This document shows, in pieces, positions 34,326 to 42,938 of a DNA stretch of 64,000 nt. Within the stretch, counting starts at the first letter, position 1, and the number at the start of each line of letters is the position of its first letter. The translations under genes were made by a program, and so were the position numbers. This DNA is from Gp6-AA40 sp035649635 (GTDB taxonomy: Bacteria; Acidobacteriota; Vicinamibacteria; Vicinamibacterales; UBA2999), in the NCBI GenBank assembly GCA_035649635.1, contig DASRJE010000031.1, positions 47,678-111,677 of the forward strand. The letters run 5' to 3'. The notes beneath the pieces are model-generated. The model ran no database searches, was not told the origin of the DNA, and saw nothing but the letters and a program-made list of their open reading frames with translations.

Positions 34326-36290
34326 ATGGACCAGTTCGAGTTCGGCGGCGCCATCGCATGGCGGCCGACGTCCGACTACGTCGACAGGAGCCGCCTCGTC
34401 GACTTCATGAAGAAACACCGGCTCAACAGCCTCGACGAGCTGATGACCCGCTCGACGAGCGACCTCGAATGGTTCTGGCGCGCCGTGATGGACGACCTCG
34501 GCATTCAGTTCTACGAGCCGTACAGCAAGGTGGTCGATCTCTCTTCAGGGTTGGCGATGCCGAAGTGGTGCATCAACGGCCGCATGAACATCGTCCATAA
34601 CTGCCTGGACAAGTGGAGAGGAACACCAACAGAGCATCGGCCTGCCCTCCGGTGGGAGGGAGAAGAGGGGGCCATTCGCACGGTGACGTATGCCGAACTG
34701 CTCGTCGAGGTGAATCGCGCAGCCGGCGGACTTCGAACACTCGGTATCGGTCGGGGTGACAGGGTCGCCCTCTTCATGCCAATGTGCCCGGAGCTCGTCG
34801 CGGCGTTCTTCGCCGTCATCAAGCTCGGCGCCATCGTCCTGCCGCTGTTCTCCGGCTATGGAGCCGATGCAGTCACGACGCGGCTGCAGGATGCAGGCGT
34901 CAAGCTCCTCATCACATCCGATGGCTTCTGGCGTCGCGGACACGCCGTGCGGATGAAAGACACCGCGGACGCCGCAATCGCAGCCACGCCATTGGTCGAG
35001 CACGTGATCGTGACGCGGCGCATCGGTGCCGAAGTCGTGATGGGAGCTCGCGATGTGTGGTGGACCGATCTCGTCGCAGGACAGCCCGATGTGTGCGCGA
35101 CCGAACACACCGGTGCGGACGAGCCCCTGATGATCATCTACACCTCGGGAACAACGGGGCGTCCGAAAGGCGCAGTGCACTCGCATTGTGGTTTCCCGAT
35201 CAAGACCGCGCAGGACATGGTTCACTGCTTCGACGTGCACGACGGTGAAACCATGTATTGGGTCAGCGACATGGGCTGGATGATGGGCCCCTGGGAAGTG
35301 TTCGGGATGACGTTGCTCGGAGGCACCGTGGTGTTGTACGACGGCGCACTGGACTTCCCTGCGCCCGATCGCCTCTGGTCTCTGGTCGAGCGGCATCGCG
35401 TCAACATCCTTGGAGTTTCACCCACGCTGATTCGGGCCTTGATGAGACACGGCGAAGATCCTGTGCGCTCTCACGATCTCTCGTCGCTTCGCATTCTTGG
35501 CTCGACGGGAGAACCCTGGAACCCCGAGCCCTGGAAATGGTTTTTCGATGTGGTTGGTGGCGGCCGCCTCCCGATCATCAATTACTCCGGAGGAACCGAG
35601 GTGTCAGGCGGTCTCGTTTCGGGCAACGTGCTCACGCCCCTCAAGCCGGCGGCATTTGCCGGCCCGCCGCCGGGAATCGCCGCGGATGTGGTCGACGATC
35701 AGGGGCGCCCGGTGCGCAATCAGGTCGGCGAGTTGATCGTTCGGACGCCGTGGATCGGCATGACGCGCGGCTTTTGGAACGATCAGGACCGCTACTTCGA
35801 AACCTACTGGTCGCGTTTCCCCAACGTCTGGGTCCACGGCGATTGGGCCGCCATCGATGACGACGGGCTCTGGTACATCCTGGGTCGCTCCGATGACACG
35901 ATCAAGATCGCCGGAAAGCGCCTGGGGCCGGCGGAAGTCGAATCGGTGCTCGTTGATGATCCCGCCGTGCTCGAAGCGGCCGCCATTGGTGTGCCGGACG
36001 CGATGAAAGGGCAGGCCCTCGTCTGCTTTTGTGTGCTGCGGCCGGGGCACACGCCAAACGGCGAACTCACTGCCCGGCTGACCGCGCTCGTGATGGATCG
36101 ACTCGGCAAGCCGCTCAAGCCGAAAGCGATCGAATTCGTGCGCGACCTGCCGAAGACGCGGAATGCCAAGGTCATGCGGCGAGTAATCCGCGCGGCGTAT
36201 GTTGGCGAGGCACCCGGTGATCTGTCTTCGCTCGAAAACCCGAAGGCCGTCGACGACATTCGCGCCATCGCCGCTGGCCGTGCGGGCTAG
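34326..36290 (+). CDS. AMP-forming acyl-CoA synthetase (acetyl-CoA synthetase-like)
   Basis: The 654-residue enzyme activates a carboxylic acid to its CoA thioester through an acyl-adenylate. The N-terminal ACAS-type segment (WFWRAVMDDLGIQFYEPYSK) precedes the AMP-binding domain with IYTSGTTGRPKGAVHSH, YSGGTEVSGG and GDWAAIDDDGLWYILGRSDD. The catalytic Lys region is LPKTRNAKVMRRVIR. The frame is open back to 33564, but that part lies opposite thiolase and is shadow. The acetate-like substrate is inferred from overall similarity. It converges on a YCII gene 8 bp away. Confidence 0.92.
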   Translation: MDQFEFGGAIAWRPTSDYVDRSRLVDFMKKHRLNSLDELMTRSTSDLEWFWRAVMDDLGIQFYEPYSKVVDLSSGLAMPKWCINGRMNIVHNCLDKWRGTPTEHRPALRWEGEEGAIRTVTYAELLVEVNRAAGGLRTLGIGRGDRVALFMPMCPELVAAFFAVIKLGAIVLPLFSGYGADAVTTRLQDAGVKLLITSDGFWRRGHAVRMKDTADAAIAATPLVEHVIVTRRIGAEVVMGARDVWWTDLVAGQPDVCATEHTGADEPLMIIYTSGTTGRPKGAVHSHCGFPIKTAQDMVHCFDVHDGETMYWVSDMGWMMGPWEVFGMTLLGGTVVLYDGALDFPAPDRLWSLVERHRVNILGVSPTLIRALMRHGEDPVRSHDLSSLRILGSTGEPWNPEPWKWFFDVVGGGRLPIINYSGGTEVSGGLVSGNVLTPLKPAAFAGPPPGIAADVVDDQGRPVRNQVGELIVRTPWIGMTRGFWNDQDRYFETYWSRFPNVWVHGDWAAIDDDGLWYILGRSDDTIKIAGKRLGPAEVESVLVDDPAVLEAAAIGVPDAMKGQALVCFCVLRPGHTPNGELTARLTALVMDRLGKPLKPKAIEFVRDLPKTRNAKVMRRVIRAAYVGEAPGDLSSLENPKAVDDIRAIAAGRAG

Positions 36291-36298
36291 CCCCGGCC

Positions 36299-36736
36299 TC
36301 ATCCGTTCTTTGAAAAGGCCGTGCTCCACGTCGGCGCCGCAGCTCGAACCAGGTCGAGCAACCGCGGCGGCAGATCGGTCTCGCCGGTCAACGCTCTGAC
36401 CTCGAGGATATCGTCAAAGCCGAGGCCGCTCGGGCATCGCAGTGCCCACTCGATCGCTTCCTTCTCCGAATCCACTTCGATGATGTAGAAGCCGCCGACC
36501 AGTTCTTTCGACTCGGTGAACGGCCCATCGACGATGGACCGCTTACCCTTCTTCGCTTCGACGCGCGCGACGTGCCCGTCGGGCTTCAGCCCTTCGGCAG
36601 CGACGAGGACGCCGGCCTTGTGCATCTCCTCGTTGAATCGCATGTAGGCGCTAAACAACTCTTCGTCGAACGGCCCGTTCGGATCCGGCGGCTCGGGAGT
36701 ATCGGGACCAGGGCGGGCGGTGATGATGAATCGCAT
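36299..36736 (-). CDS. YCII-related (DGPF domain) protein
   Basis: The 145-residue protein shows the YCII/DGPF family pattern: MRFIITARPG, a helical region (FSAYMRFNEEMHKAGVLVAA), then IVDGPFTESKELVGGFYIIE and an acidic helix (DSEKEAIEWAL). The fold is a ferredoxin-like barrel. In many genomes these genes sit beside ECF sigma factors, but none is adjacent here. Function is unknown. A second member is encoded at 60634. Confidence 0.9.
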   Translation of the reverse strand: MRFIITARPGPDTPEPPDPNGPFDEELFSAYMRFNEEMHKAGVLVAAEGLKPDGHVARVEAKKGKRSIVDGPFTESKELVGGFYIIEVDSEKEAIEWALRCPSGLGFDDILEVRALTGETDLPPRLLDLVRAAAPTWSTAFSKNG

Positions 36737-36753
36737 GGTGATGTCTCCTTCTC

Positions 36754-36775
36754 AGGCGGGTCTAAAGGCCCGCCT
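36754..36775. repeat. Short palindromic repeat (GCGGGTCT family)
   Basis: AGGCGGGTCT followed by AAAGGCCCGCCT forms a near-perfect hairpin, the second member of the family seen at 21053 and 53528. It sits between the DUF952 gene and the YCII gene. Confidence 0.65.
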
Positions 36776-36812
36776 CTGCTCTCACGACGAACGAGGAGTC
36801 ATTGGATCGACA

Positions 36813-37136
36813 TCAGGCGCGAAACGACCCATCCTCCAGGGGGCGCAGGGCTACGACGTTGAGCACGGCCCCGATTGGGATCGCGCCGTAGACGTGCGGG
36901 AATAGGGTCTCCCGACCCTCGAGGTTCTCATAGCGAACCTCCGACCTCAGTCGCGCCGGGTCGATGTGCAGAAGGACAAGGTCCGTGCGCCCGCGGAAGC
37001 GCTGGTTGGCGACCCAGATGTACTGGTCGGCCGTCGAGCAGTGGATGAAACCCTCCGTCGCCAGCGAGTCCGTTTCGTAGATGCCCGCCCCGAGGGCAGA
37101 CTCCCAGGCTGCGCGTGAAGTGATGTGGAAGATCAT
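36813..37136 (-). CDS. DUF952 family protein
   Basis: The 107-residue protein matches DUF952: MIFHITSRAAWESA, the core EGFIHCSTADQYIWVANQRF, and the C-terminal GRETLFPHVYGAIPIGAV. Function is unknown; the conserved His and Arg residues suggest a small binding or enzymatic pocket. Its ATG lies directly against the prephenate dehydrogenase stop, so it is probably the last or next-to-last gene of the aromatic operon. Confidence 0.92.
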   Translation of the reverse strand: MIFHITSRAAWESALGAGIYETDSLATEGFIHCSTADQYIWVANQRFRGRTDLVLLHIDPARLRSEVRYENLEGRETLFPHVYGAIPIGAVLNVVALRPLEDGSFRA

Positions 37137-38009
37137 CTATTCGCGGCCTTTCATCAGCTCGGATCGCCAGTGCGCGGCACGCTCGAAGACGGCGTCGACT
37201 GCCGCGCCATCCGAAAGACTAGCCCTGAGCTCCTGCAACCGGGTAATCAGTCGATCGAGCGCGACCCCGATGTCGCCGGCGTTCGACGCGCAGACGTCGC
37301 GCCAGATGTCCGCCGGGCTCGACGCAAGGCGAGTCGAATCGACCAGGCCGCGGCCTGCAAGCCGAAGGCCGCTCGACGACGTGGCCTCACCCACGACCTC
37401 CATCAAGGCACTGACCGTAAGTTGCGGCAGGTGGCTGAGGAAGGCCATCAGCCGATCGTGTTCCTCAGCATCCATCGTCGTCGGTCGGGCGCCGAAGCTC
37501 TGGATGAATCCTGACAGTCGGTCGATCGCCGCCTGCGACGTCGATTCGTTCGGCGTGAGAATCCACGGCCTGCCCCGGAAGAGGTCCGCGCGTGCGAACG
37601 CAAAGCCTCCGCGTTCCGCTCCACCAATAGGATGACCTCCCACGAAGCTCGCACGCGCCCCCCGCAACGCGGCCGCCGCCTTGACGATGTCGCGCTTGGT
37701 GCCGCCGACGTCGGTGATCGTGGCGCCATCGGCGAGGACGGCGAAGACGTCAGGCAACAGGCGGATGTTCTGCTCGACAGGCGCCGCGAGAACAACGAGA
37801 TCGTTGCCTGAGAGCTCGGTGACCGCTTGCGCGGCGCGATCGATCGCGCCACTCCCCGCCGCGTGCGCGAGCACCGGCGGGCGATCGACAGCGGTGATGC
37901 GAATGGAGGGCCAGCGCTCCCGGATCGCGAGCGCGATCGATCCGCCAATCAGGCCGAAGCCTACTATCGCAATCTGTTTGAAAGGCGGTTCTTCGCCGAG
38001 TGATGGCAT
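37137..38009 (-). CDS. tyrA: Prephenate dehydrogenase
   Basis: The 290-residue enzyme oxidises prephenate towards tyrosine. The Rossmann motif is IAIVGFGLIGGSIA; prephenate-pocket segments are SFVGGHPIGGAERGG and the catalytic-His region EEHDRLMAFLSHLPQ. No chorismate mutase or ACT domain is attached; the mutase is a separate gene two positions upstream. It follows DAHP synthase after an 83-bp gap that contains a palindrome and several CAACTCCC repeats. Confidence 0.93.
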   Translation of the reverse strand: MPSLGEEPPFKQIAIVGFGLIGGSIALAIRERWPSIRITAVDRPPVLAHAAGSGAIDRAAQAVTELSGNDLVVLAAPVEQNIRLLPDVFAVLADGATITDVGGTKRDIVKAAAALRGARASFVGGHPIGGAERGGFAFARADLFRGRPWILTPNESTSQAAIDRLSGFIQSFGARPTTMDAEEHDRLMAFLSHLPQLTVSALMEVVGEATSSSGLRLAGRGLVDSTRLASSPADIWRDVCASNAGDIGVALDRLITRLQELRASLSDGAAVDAVFERAAHWRSELMKGRE

Positions 38010-38034
38010 CTGTCAACTCCCAACTCCCAAAAAA

Positions 38035-38059
38035 CCAACTCCCAACAGTTGGGAGTTGG
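38035..38059. repeat. Near-perfect palindrome in an operon gap
   Basis: CCAACTCCCAAC and GTTGGGAGTTGG are exact complements with a single base between them. Extra copies of CAACTCCC precede it at 38014 and 38021. It lies between the DAHP synthase and prephenate dehydrogenase genes. Confidence 0.7.
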
Positions 38060-38092
38060 AAGTTAGAAGTTGGAGATCGGGAGTTGTGCCGG

Positions 38093-39139
38093 TTACCTCG
38101 CCCAGCCGCGACGGGCCATCGGCTCGAGGCAGATGCTGCGACCGATTGCCGGAGCGATGATGCGCAGTTCCGCCATCAACCGATCGAACTGGGCGGGATA
38201 CATCGACTGGGCGCCGTCGCTGAGGGCGCGATCGGGATCGTTGTGCACTTCGATGATCAACCCGTCTGCGCCGGCAGCGACAGCGGCGCGCGCCAGTTGC
38301 GCCACCATGTCACGACGTCCCGCGCCATGACTCGGGTCCGCGACGATCGGCAGATGACTCAGTTTCTTGACTACCGGGATGGCGGAAATGTCGAAGGTGT
38401 TGCGCGTGGCGGTCTCGAACGTCCGGATGCCGCGTTCGCACAGGATCACTTCATTGTTGCCGCCAGCAAGGATGTACTCCGCCGAGAGCAGCCACTCCTC
38501 GATGGTCGCCGAGATCCCGCGCTTGAGAAGCACTGGCTTGCGAACGTGACCCAGCTCACGAAGCAGGGTGAAGTTCTGCATGTTGCGTGCGCCGACCTGG
38601 AAGATGTCCGAGTATTTGCCGATCAGCTCGATCTGGCTGATGTCCATGACCTCGGAGATGAGTTTCAGATTGTGCGCATCCGCCGCGCGCCTGAGCATCT
38701 GGAGGCCCTGCTCACCGAGCCCCTGGAAGCTGTACGGCGAGCTCCGTGGCTTGAAGGCGCCGCCGCGAAGAATCTTGGCGCCTGCCCGCTTCACCGCTGC
38801 GGCGCTCGCCATGACCTGCTCCTCGGTCTCAGCCGAGCAGGGGCCGGCCATCACGATCACCTCATCCCCGCCGATGCGAATGTCATCGAGGATGACGACG
38901 GTGTCTTCGGGCTTGAAGCTGCGGCTGGCCCGCTTGTATGGCTCGGTGATGCGCAGCACCTCGTGCACACCATCGAGTATGCCGATGAGCTCGGGGTCGA
39001 TCTTGTGGGCGCCAACCACGCCCAGGACGGTGCGAGTCGCTCCCGATGACCGGTGTACGTCCATCCCCAGTTCGATCAGGCGTGCGATCACCGCGTCGAT
39101 CTGAACCTCGGTGGCCCGCTCCTTCATGACGACGACCAT
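38093..39139 (-). CDS. aroF: 3-deoxy-7-phosphoheptulonate (DAHP) synthase, type I-beta
   Basis: The 348-residue enzyme condenses phosphoenolpyruvate and erythrose-4-phosphate, the first step of the shikimate pathway. The N-terminal 70 residues form a ferredoxin/ACT-like regulatory domain (MVVVMKERATEVQIDAVIAR). The barrel shows VIVMAGPCSAETEEQ, LRGGAFKPRSSPYSFQG, KPVLLKRG and the metal-binding IVADPSHGAGRRD. This class is often inhibited by aromatic products through the N-terminal domain or by a partner mutase. The gene starts 2 bp after the chorismate mutase stop. Confidence 0.94.
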   Translation of the reverse strand: MVVVMKERATEVQIDAVIARLIELGMDVHRSSGATRTVLGVVGAHKIDPELIGILDGVHEVLRITEPYKRASRSFKPEDTVVILDDIRIGGDEVIVMAGPCSAETEEQVMASAAAVKRAGAKILRGGAFKPRSSPYSFQGLGEQGLQMLRRAADAHNLKLISEVMDISQIELIGKYSDIFQVGARNMQNFTLLRELGHVRKPVLLKRGISATIEEWLLSAEYILAGGNNEVILCERGIRTFETATRNTFDISAIPVVKKLSHLPIVADPSHGAGRRDMVAQLARAAVAAGADGLIIEVHNDPDRALSDGAQSMYPAQFDRLMAELRIIAPAIGRSICLEPMARRGWAR

Positions 39140-39141
39140 GA

Positions 39142-39462
39142 CTACTCTCCCATCCGTGAATCTGGACTGTTCCTGTGATCACTTGCGACGCGTTCGGCGC
39201 GTCTCGCTTCGTCGATAACCCGTTCGAATATCCGGACGACAGCTTCAGCCGTCAGCGGCCCGGCCAGCTCGGTGGCTGATTGCCTGACTCTATTGAGGAC
39301 CTCCGCCTCGCGCTCGGGCTGATAGATCGGAAGCGCCGCTTCGTGCTTCAGGCGACCCACTTCGACCGCGCATGCCACTCGCACGTTCAAGAGGCGGACG
39401 AGTTGCTCATCGATCACGTCAATCCGGTTGCGCAACTCCTCGATGGTCAGGACTTCAGCCAA
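39142..39462 (-). CDS. Chorismate mutase, AroQ type
   Basis: The 106-residue helical enzyme converts chorismate to prephenate. The AroQ pattern is clear: EELRNRIDVIDEQLVRLLNV, then VEVGRLKHEAALPIYQPERE and FERVIDEARRAE, with the active-site Arg, Lys and Glu. No ATG precedes the family region. I chose TTG 39462 because GGAG lies 8 nt upstream and the overlap with the trpA end is only 16 nt. The longer frame to 39561 runs through trpA. It could complex with the DAHP synthase encoded next. Confidence 0.9.
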   Translation of the reverse strand: MAEVLTIEELRNRIDVIDEQLVRLLNVRVACAVEVGRLKHEAALPIYQPEREAEVLNRVRQSATELAGPLTAEAVVRIFERVIDEARRAERVASDHRNSPDSRMGE

Positions 39463-40232
39463 CGCACGTACTCCTCTACTTTCCTCTCGAGATCGTTCGA
39501 CGCACCAGCCTCGGCCATCACGCCGACCAAGGCGCTGCCGACAACGGCGGCGTCCGCCCATTGGCCGACTTCCCGGACGTGCTCAGGCTTGGAGATTCCA
39601 AAACCGAGCGCCACTGGCAGCGGGCTGACGCGCCGGATTCGTTCGACCATCTCGCGGGCGCCGTCGGCAAGTCGATCGCGGGCGCCGGTCACGCCGAGGC
39701 GCGAGATCGCATACAGAAACCCGCTGCCAAGGGCTGCGGCCTTCCGCAGACGGTCGTCGGTCGTCGTCGGGCTGAGCAGAAGAATTGTATCAATCCCCCG
39801 CTTTCCCAGCAGGTTCCGGAAATCGTCCGCCTCCTCGATCGGCAGATCGAGCACGAGCACCCCGTCGACGCCGGCGTCCCTGGCGCGGTCGGCAAAACGC
39901 TCGGCACCGAGACGCAGAATGGGGTTGGCGTAGCTGAAGATGACAAGGGGCGCGCGAATGCCGCTGCGCACGTCGCCGATCAAGTCGAGGACACCGCTCA
40001 ACGTCGTGTGCGAGGCGAGCGCCCGTTCGGTCGCACGCTGGATGACCGGACCATCGGCAAGTGGATCGGAGAACGGCACGCCCACTTCCAGCACGTCGGC
40101 TCCGGCGCGATCCAGCGCGCACAAGACGCCTCGAGTCTTTGGCAGAGTTGGATCTCCGGCCGTAATGTAGGTCACGAGTCCCGGTTTCGCCGCGGCGCGC
40201 AGGCCGGCGAACGTTGTCGCCAGCCGGCTCAT
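39447..40232 (-). CDS. trpA: Tryptophan synthase alpha subunit
   Basis: The 261-residue TIM-barrel protein cleaves indole-glycerol phosphate. The catalytic Glu lies in DVLEVGVPFSDPLADGPVIQ and the catalytic Asp a few residues on. Further supports are YANPILRLG, LVLDLPIEE, and the phosphate-binding ALGFGISKPEHV. The ATG overlaps the trpB TGA by 4 nt, which is usual for subunits of one complex. Length is normal. Confidence 0.96.
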   Translation of the reverse strand: MSRLATTFAGLRAAAKPGLVTYITAGDPTLPKTRGVLCALDRAGADVLEVGVPFSDPLADGPVIQRATERALASHTTLSGVLDLIGDVRSGIRAPLVIFSYANPILRLGAERFADRARDAGVDGVLVLDLPIEEADDFRNLLGKRGIDTILLLSPTTTDDRLRKAAALGSGFLYAISRLGVTGARDRLADGAREMVERIRRVSPLPVALGFGISKPEHVREVGQWADAAVVGSALVGVMAEAGASNDLERKVEEYVRWLKS

Positions 40233-41467
40233 CGAAGCGCCTCCATCACACTTTGCACGTCCTTGTCTCCGCGTCCGGACAAGTTGACGAGAATCACCGT
40301 GCCATCGGCGACGTCCTTCGCGAGGCGCATTGTGTACGCCACGGCATGTGCCGATTCGAGAGCGGGCAGAATGCCTTCCAAGCGAGCCAGGGCCTGAAAG
40401 CCTTCGAGTGCCTCGGCGTCGGTCACGTAGCCATATTCGGTCCTTCCCAGATCGCGCAGCCATGCGTGCTCGGGACCGACCGCCGCGTAATCGAGGCCGG
40501 CGGAAATCGAGTGCGTGAGTTCGATGTTTCCCGCATCGTCCTGGAGAACAAACGTCCGAGTGCCCTGGAGTACGCCAGTGCTTCCACCTGCGAACCGCGC
40601 GGCATGACGTCCCGGTGCGATGCGCTCCCCTCCTGCCTCGACACCGATCAACCGGACCGACTTGTCGTTGACGAATGCGTCGAAGATTCCGATCGCGTTG
40701 CTTCCACCGCCTACGCATGCGACGACGATGTCCGGGAGACAGCCAACCTGGTCGAGCATCTGGCGCCGCGCCTCGCGACCGATGACTGATTGGAATTCAC
40801 GAACCATCAGCGGATACGGATGCGGACCGAGTGCCGACCCGAGCAGGTAGTACGTGTCGCCAACGTTCGCCACCCAATCGCGCATCGCCTCGTTGATGGC
40901 ATCCTTCAGCGTCTTGCTGCCGGCATCGACCTGGCGGACCGTGGCGCCGAGCAACTGCATGCGCACCACGTTGAGCGCCTGGCGACGCATGTCCTCGGTG
41001 CCCATGTAGACGTGACACTCGAGATTGAGAAGGGCGCACGCGGTCGCGGTGGCCACACCGTGCTGACCGGCACCAGTTTCGGCGACGACGCGTGTCTTCC
41101 CCATTCGCTTGGCAAGCAGCGCCTGCCCGAGGGCGTTGTTGATCTTGTGGGCGCCGGTATGGGTCAGATCTTCGCGTTTGAGCAGGATGCGCAGCTTTGA
41201 GGAGCGACCTCGCGCGTCTGTAACAAGCCTGCGCGTCTCGTAAAGCGGCGTCGGCCGACCGACGTAATGCTGGAGCAGACTCGACAACTCTTCAGCGAAT
41301 GAGGCGTCGGCGCGCGCCGCGAGATATCCGCGCGTCAGTTCTTCGATTGGCGCAAACAGCGTCTCCGGCACGAACCGGCCGCCGTACTCGCCAAAGTACC
41401 CGCGATCGTCCGGATCGCGTAAACCGAACACCGGCTGTTCCGCGTTCACGAGATTCAATGGGCTCAT
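40229..41467 (-). CDS. trpB: Tryptophan synthase beta subunit
   Basis: The 412-residue PLP enzyme joins indole and serine. The PLP Lys is in LTHTGAHKINNALGQALLAK. The phosphate-binding loop is ACVGGGSNAIGIF, the substrate loop AETGAGQHGVATA. It has normal length and full TrpB1-type sequence. ATG 41467 was chosen because MSPLNLVNAEQPV leads into the family N-terminus; the longer frame lies within trpF. It follows trpF by 11 bp. Confidence 0.96.
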   Translation of the reverse strand: MSPLNLVNAEQPVFGLRDPDDRGYFGEYGGRFVPETLFAPIEELTRGYLAARADASFAEELSSLLQHYVGRPTPLYETRRLVTDARGRSSKLRILLKREDLTHTGAHKINNALGQALLAKRMGKTRVVAETGAGQHGVATATACALLNLECHVYMGTEDMRRQALNVVRMQLLGATVRQVDAGSKTLKDAINEAMRDWVANVGDTYYLLGSALGPHPYPLMVREFQSVIGREARRQMLDQVGCLPDIVVACVGGGSNAIGIFDAFVNDKSVRLIGVEAGGERIAPGRHAARFAGGSTGVLQGTRTFVLQDDAGNIELTHSISAGLDYAAVGPEHAWLRDLGRTEYGYVTDAEALEGFQALARLEGILPALESAHAVAYTMRLAKDVADGTVILVNLSGRGDKDVQSVMEALR

Positions 41468-41478
41468 AAAGTTTCCGC

Positions 41479-42108
41479 TCAGAGCGAGTCGAACGCGCGC
41501 CGTGCATTCACCAGGAATGCCGACACTTTCTCGAAATCCTTGATGCCGGGCGACGCTTCGACTCCTGACGACACATCCACGCCGAAGGGCCTGACGGTGC
41601 GAATTGCGTCCTCGACATTCGACGCGTTCAAGCCGCCAGCCAGTACGACCTTGTGGTGCCGCGCGACTGCGGCGGCGCGATCCCAGTCGATCTGCACGCC
41701 GGTGCCGCCGCGCCGTACGCGATCGGAGGCATCGAGCAACCACGTCGTATCTGCCGGCCATCCGCGTGAGGTTTCGTCCAGATGGTCGAGCGTCACCGAT
41801 CGCAAAAGTGGCTGCGCAAGGAACTCGAAGTCGTCCGGCCGCTCATCGCCGTGCAGTTGAACCGCACAAACGCCACTCGCCGCTACTGCGTCTTGAACCT
41901 GTTGGGCCGACTCGTTCACGAACACGCCAACCGACATCACTCCATCCGGCAGCGCGGTGATGATCTCGCGCGCATCGCCTGGGTCGATCGCTCTCGGGCT
42001 ATTCGGCCAGAAGACGAACCCCAGCGCCGTCGCCCCTTGCTGCAACGCATGCAGCGCGTCGACCAGGCGCGTAATGCCGCACACCTTGATAAAGACACCG
42101 GGTGTCAT
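41479..42108 (-). CDS. trpF: Phosphoribosylanthranilate isomerase
   Basis: The 209-residue TIM-barrel isomerase has the catalytic Cys in FIKVCGITRLVDA and Asp in WLLDASD. Other motifs are GFVFWPNSPRAIDP, AVQLHGDE, and the phosphate site LAGGLNASNV and GVDVSSGVEASPGIKD. The start codon and first residues (MTPGVF) are encoded inside the left arm of a 51-bp palindromic element; the ATG also overlaps the trpC stop by 4 nt. Confidence 0.95.
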   Translation of the reverse strand: MTPGVFIKVCGITRLVDALHALQQGATALGFVFWPNSPRAIDPGDAREIITALPDGVMSVGVFVNESAQQVQDAVAASGVCAVQLHGDERPDDFEFLAQPLLRSVTLDHLDETSRGWPADTTWLLDASDRVRRGGTGVQIDWDRAAAVARHHKVVLAGGLNASNVEDAIRTVRPFGVDVSSGVEASPGIKDFEKVSAFLVNARRAFDSL

Positions 42109-42144
42109 TTCCTCGTGAACCCAGCGGAAATGACACCCGGTGTC
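42094..42144. repeat. 51-bp palindromic element across the trpC/trpF junction
   Basis: Two perfect 19-nt arms (GACACCGGGTGTCATTTCC at 42094-42112 and its complement at 42126-42144) surround a 13-nt centre. The trpC stop, its last codons and the trpF start all lie inside. A sibling element (16 of 19 arm positions identical) occurs between aroDE and trpE at 46001. Confidence 0.9.
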
Positions 42145-42938
42145 GTTGCCCCTAACAGCTCTGCAATCGCCGCTGCGGGGTCGGGTGACGTCATAAATCG
42201 CTCGCCGATCAGAAACGCACGATAGCCCTGGCTCGCCAGTTCCTCGAGATCCGCACGATTCGTCAGCCCACTCTCACTCACGCCGACGACGTCCGCCGGA
42301 AGGCGAACCCCCAGCCTGCGCGAGGCGGCAACGTCCACGGCCAACGTACGGAGATTGCGGTTGTTGACGCCAATGATCCGTGCGCCGCTATCGATAGACC
42401 GCGTCAGTTCGTCCTCGTCGTGCACCTCGACGAGGGCCGCAAGCCCCAACTCCCACGCACGGCGCTGCAACCGCACGAGATCCGGCTGCTCGAGCGCCGC
42501 TGCGATCAAGAGCGCCGCATCGGCGCCGTTCGCGCGCGCCTCGAATAACTGATACTCGTCGACGATGAAGTCTTTGCGCAGGAGTGGCAGCCTGACTGCC
42601 TGCCGCACCGCAGCGAGATGCTCGAGCGATCCGTCGAAGAAAGTCGGCTCGGTGAGCACCGAGATCGCCGCCGCACCGCCTGCTTCATACTTCCGGGCAA
42701 TGGCCACCGCGTCGTAGTCAACCGCGAGCACACCCCGCGACGGCGAACGCCTCTTGCACTCTGCGATGACATTCGCGCGCCCGGTCTTCGATAAGGCGGT
42801 GAGGAACGCTTCTCCGCGAGGTTCTGCCGCTGCGGCCCGGCGTTCCAATGACGCGAGGCTCTCCCGTTCGCGACGAACCGCCGTGATCTTCTTCGTCGCC
42901 GCGACTATGGCGCCCAGCAAGTCAGGTGTCGTTGTCAT
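42105..42938 (-). CDS. trpC: Indole-3-glycerol phosphate synthase
   Basis: The 277-residue TIM-barrel enzyme closes the indole ring. Catalytic residues lie in VIAECKRRSPSRGVL, LRKDFIVDEYQLFEARANGA, and IIGVNNRNLRTLAVD; the phosphate site is VSESGLTNRADL. ATG 42938 overlaps the trpD stop by 4 nt; the frame beyond it is shadow of trpD. The last 14 residues (TTPGVISAGFTRK region) come from the palindromic element at 42094-42144, an acquired C-terminal tail. Confidence 0.96.
   Translation of the reverse strand: MTTTPDLLGAIVAATKKITAVRRERESLASLERRAAAAEPRGEAFLTALSKTGRANVIAECKRRSPSRGVLAVDYDAVAIARKYEAGGAAAISVLTEPTFFDGSLEHLAAVRQAVRLPLLRKDFIVDEYQLFEARANGADAALLIAAALEQPDLVRLQRRAWELGLAALVEVHDEDELTRSIDSGARIIGVNNRNLRTLAVDVAASRRLGVRLPADVVGVSESGLTNRADLEELASQGYRAFLIGERFMTSPDPAAAIAELLGATTPGVISAGFTRK

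Noticed and set aside
39463..39561. Longer chorismate mutase reading frame
   Set aside because: It lies within trpA and has an Arg-rich shadow composition; the family region starts after TTG 39462.
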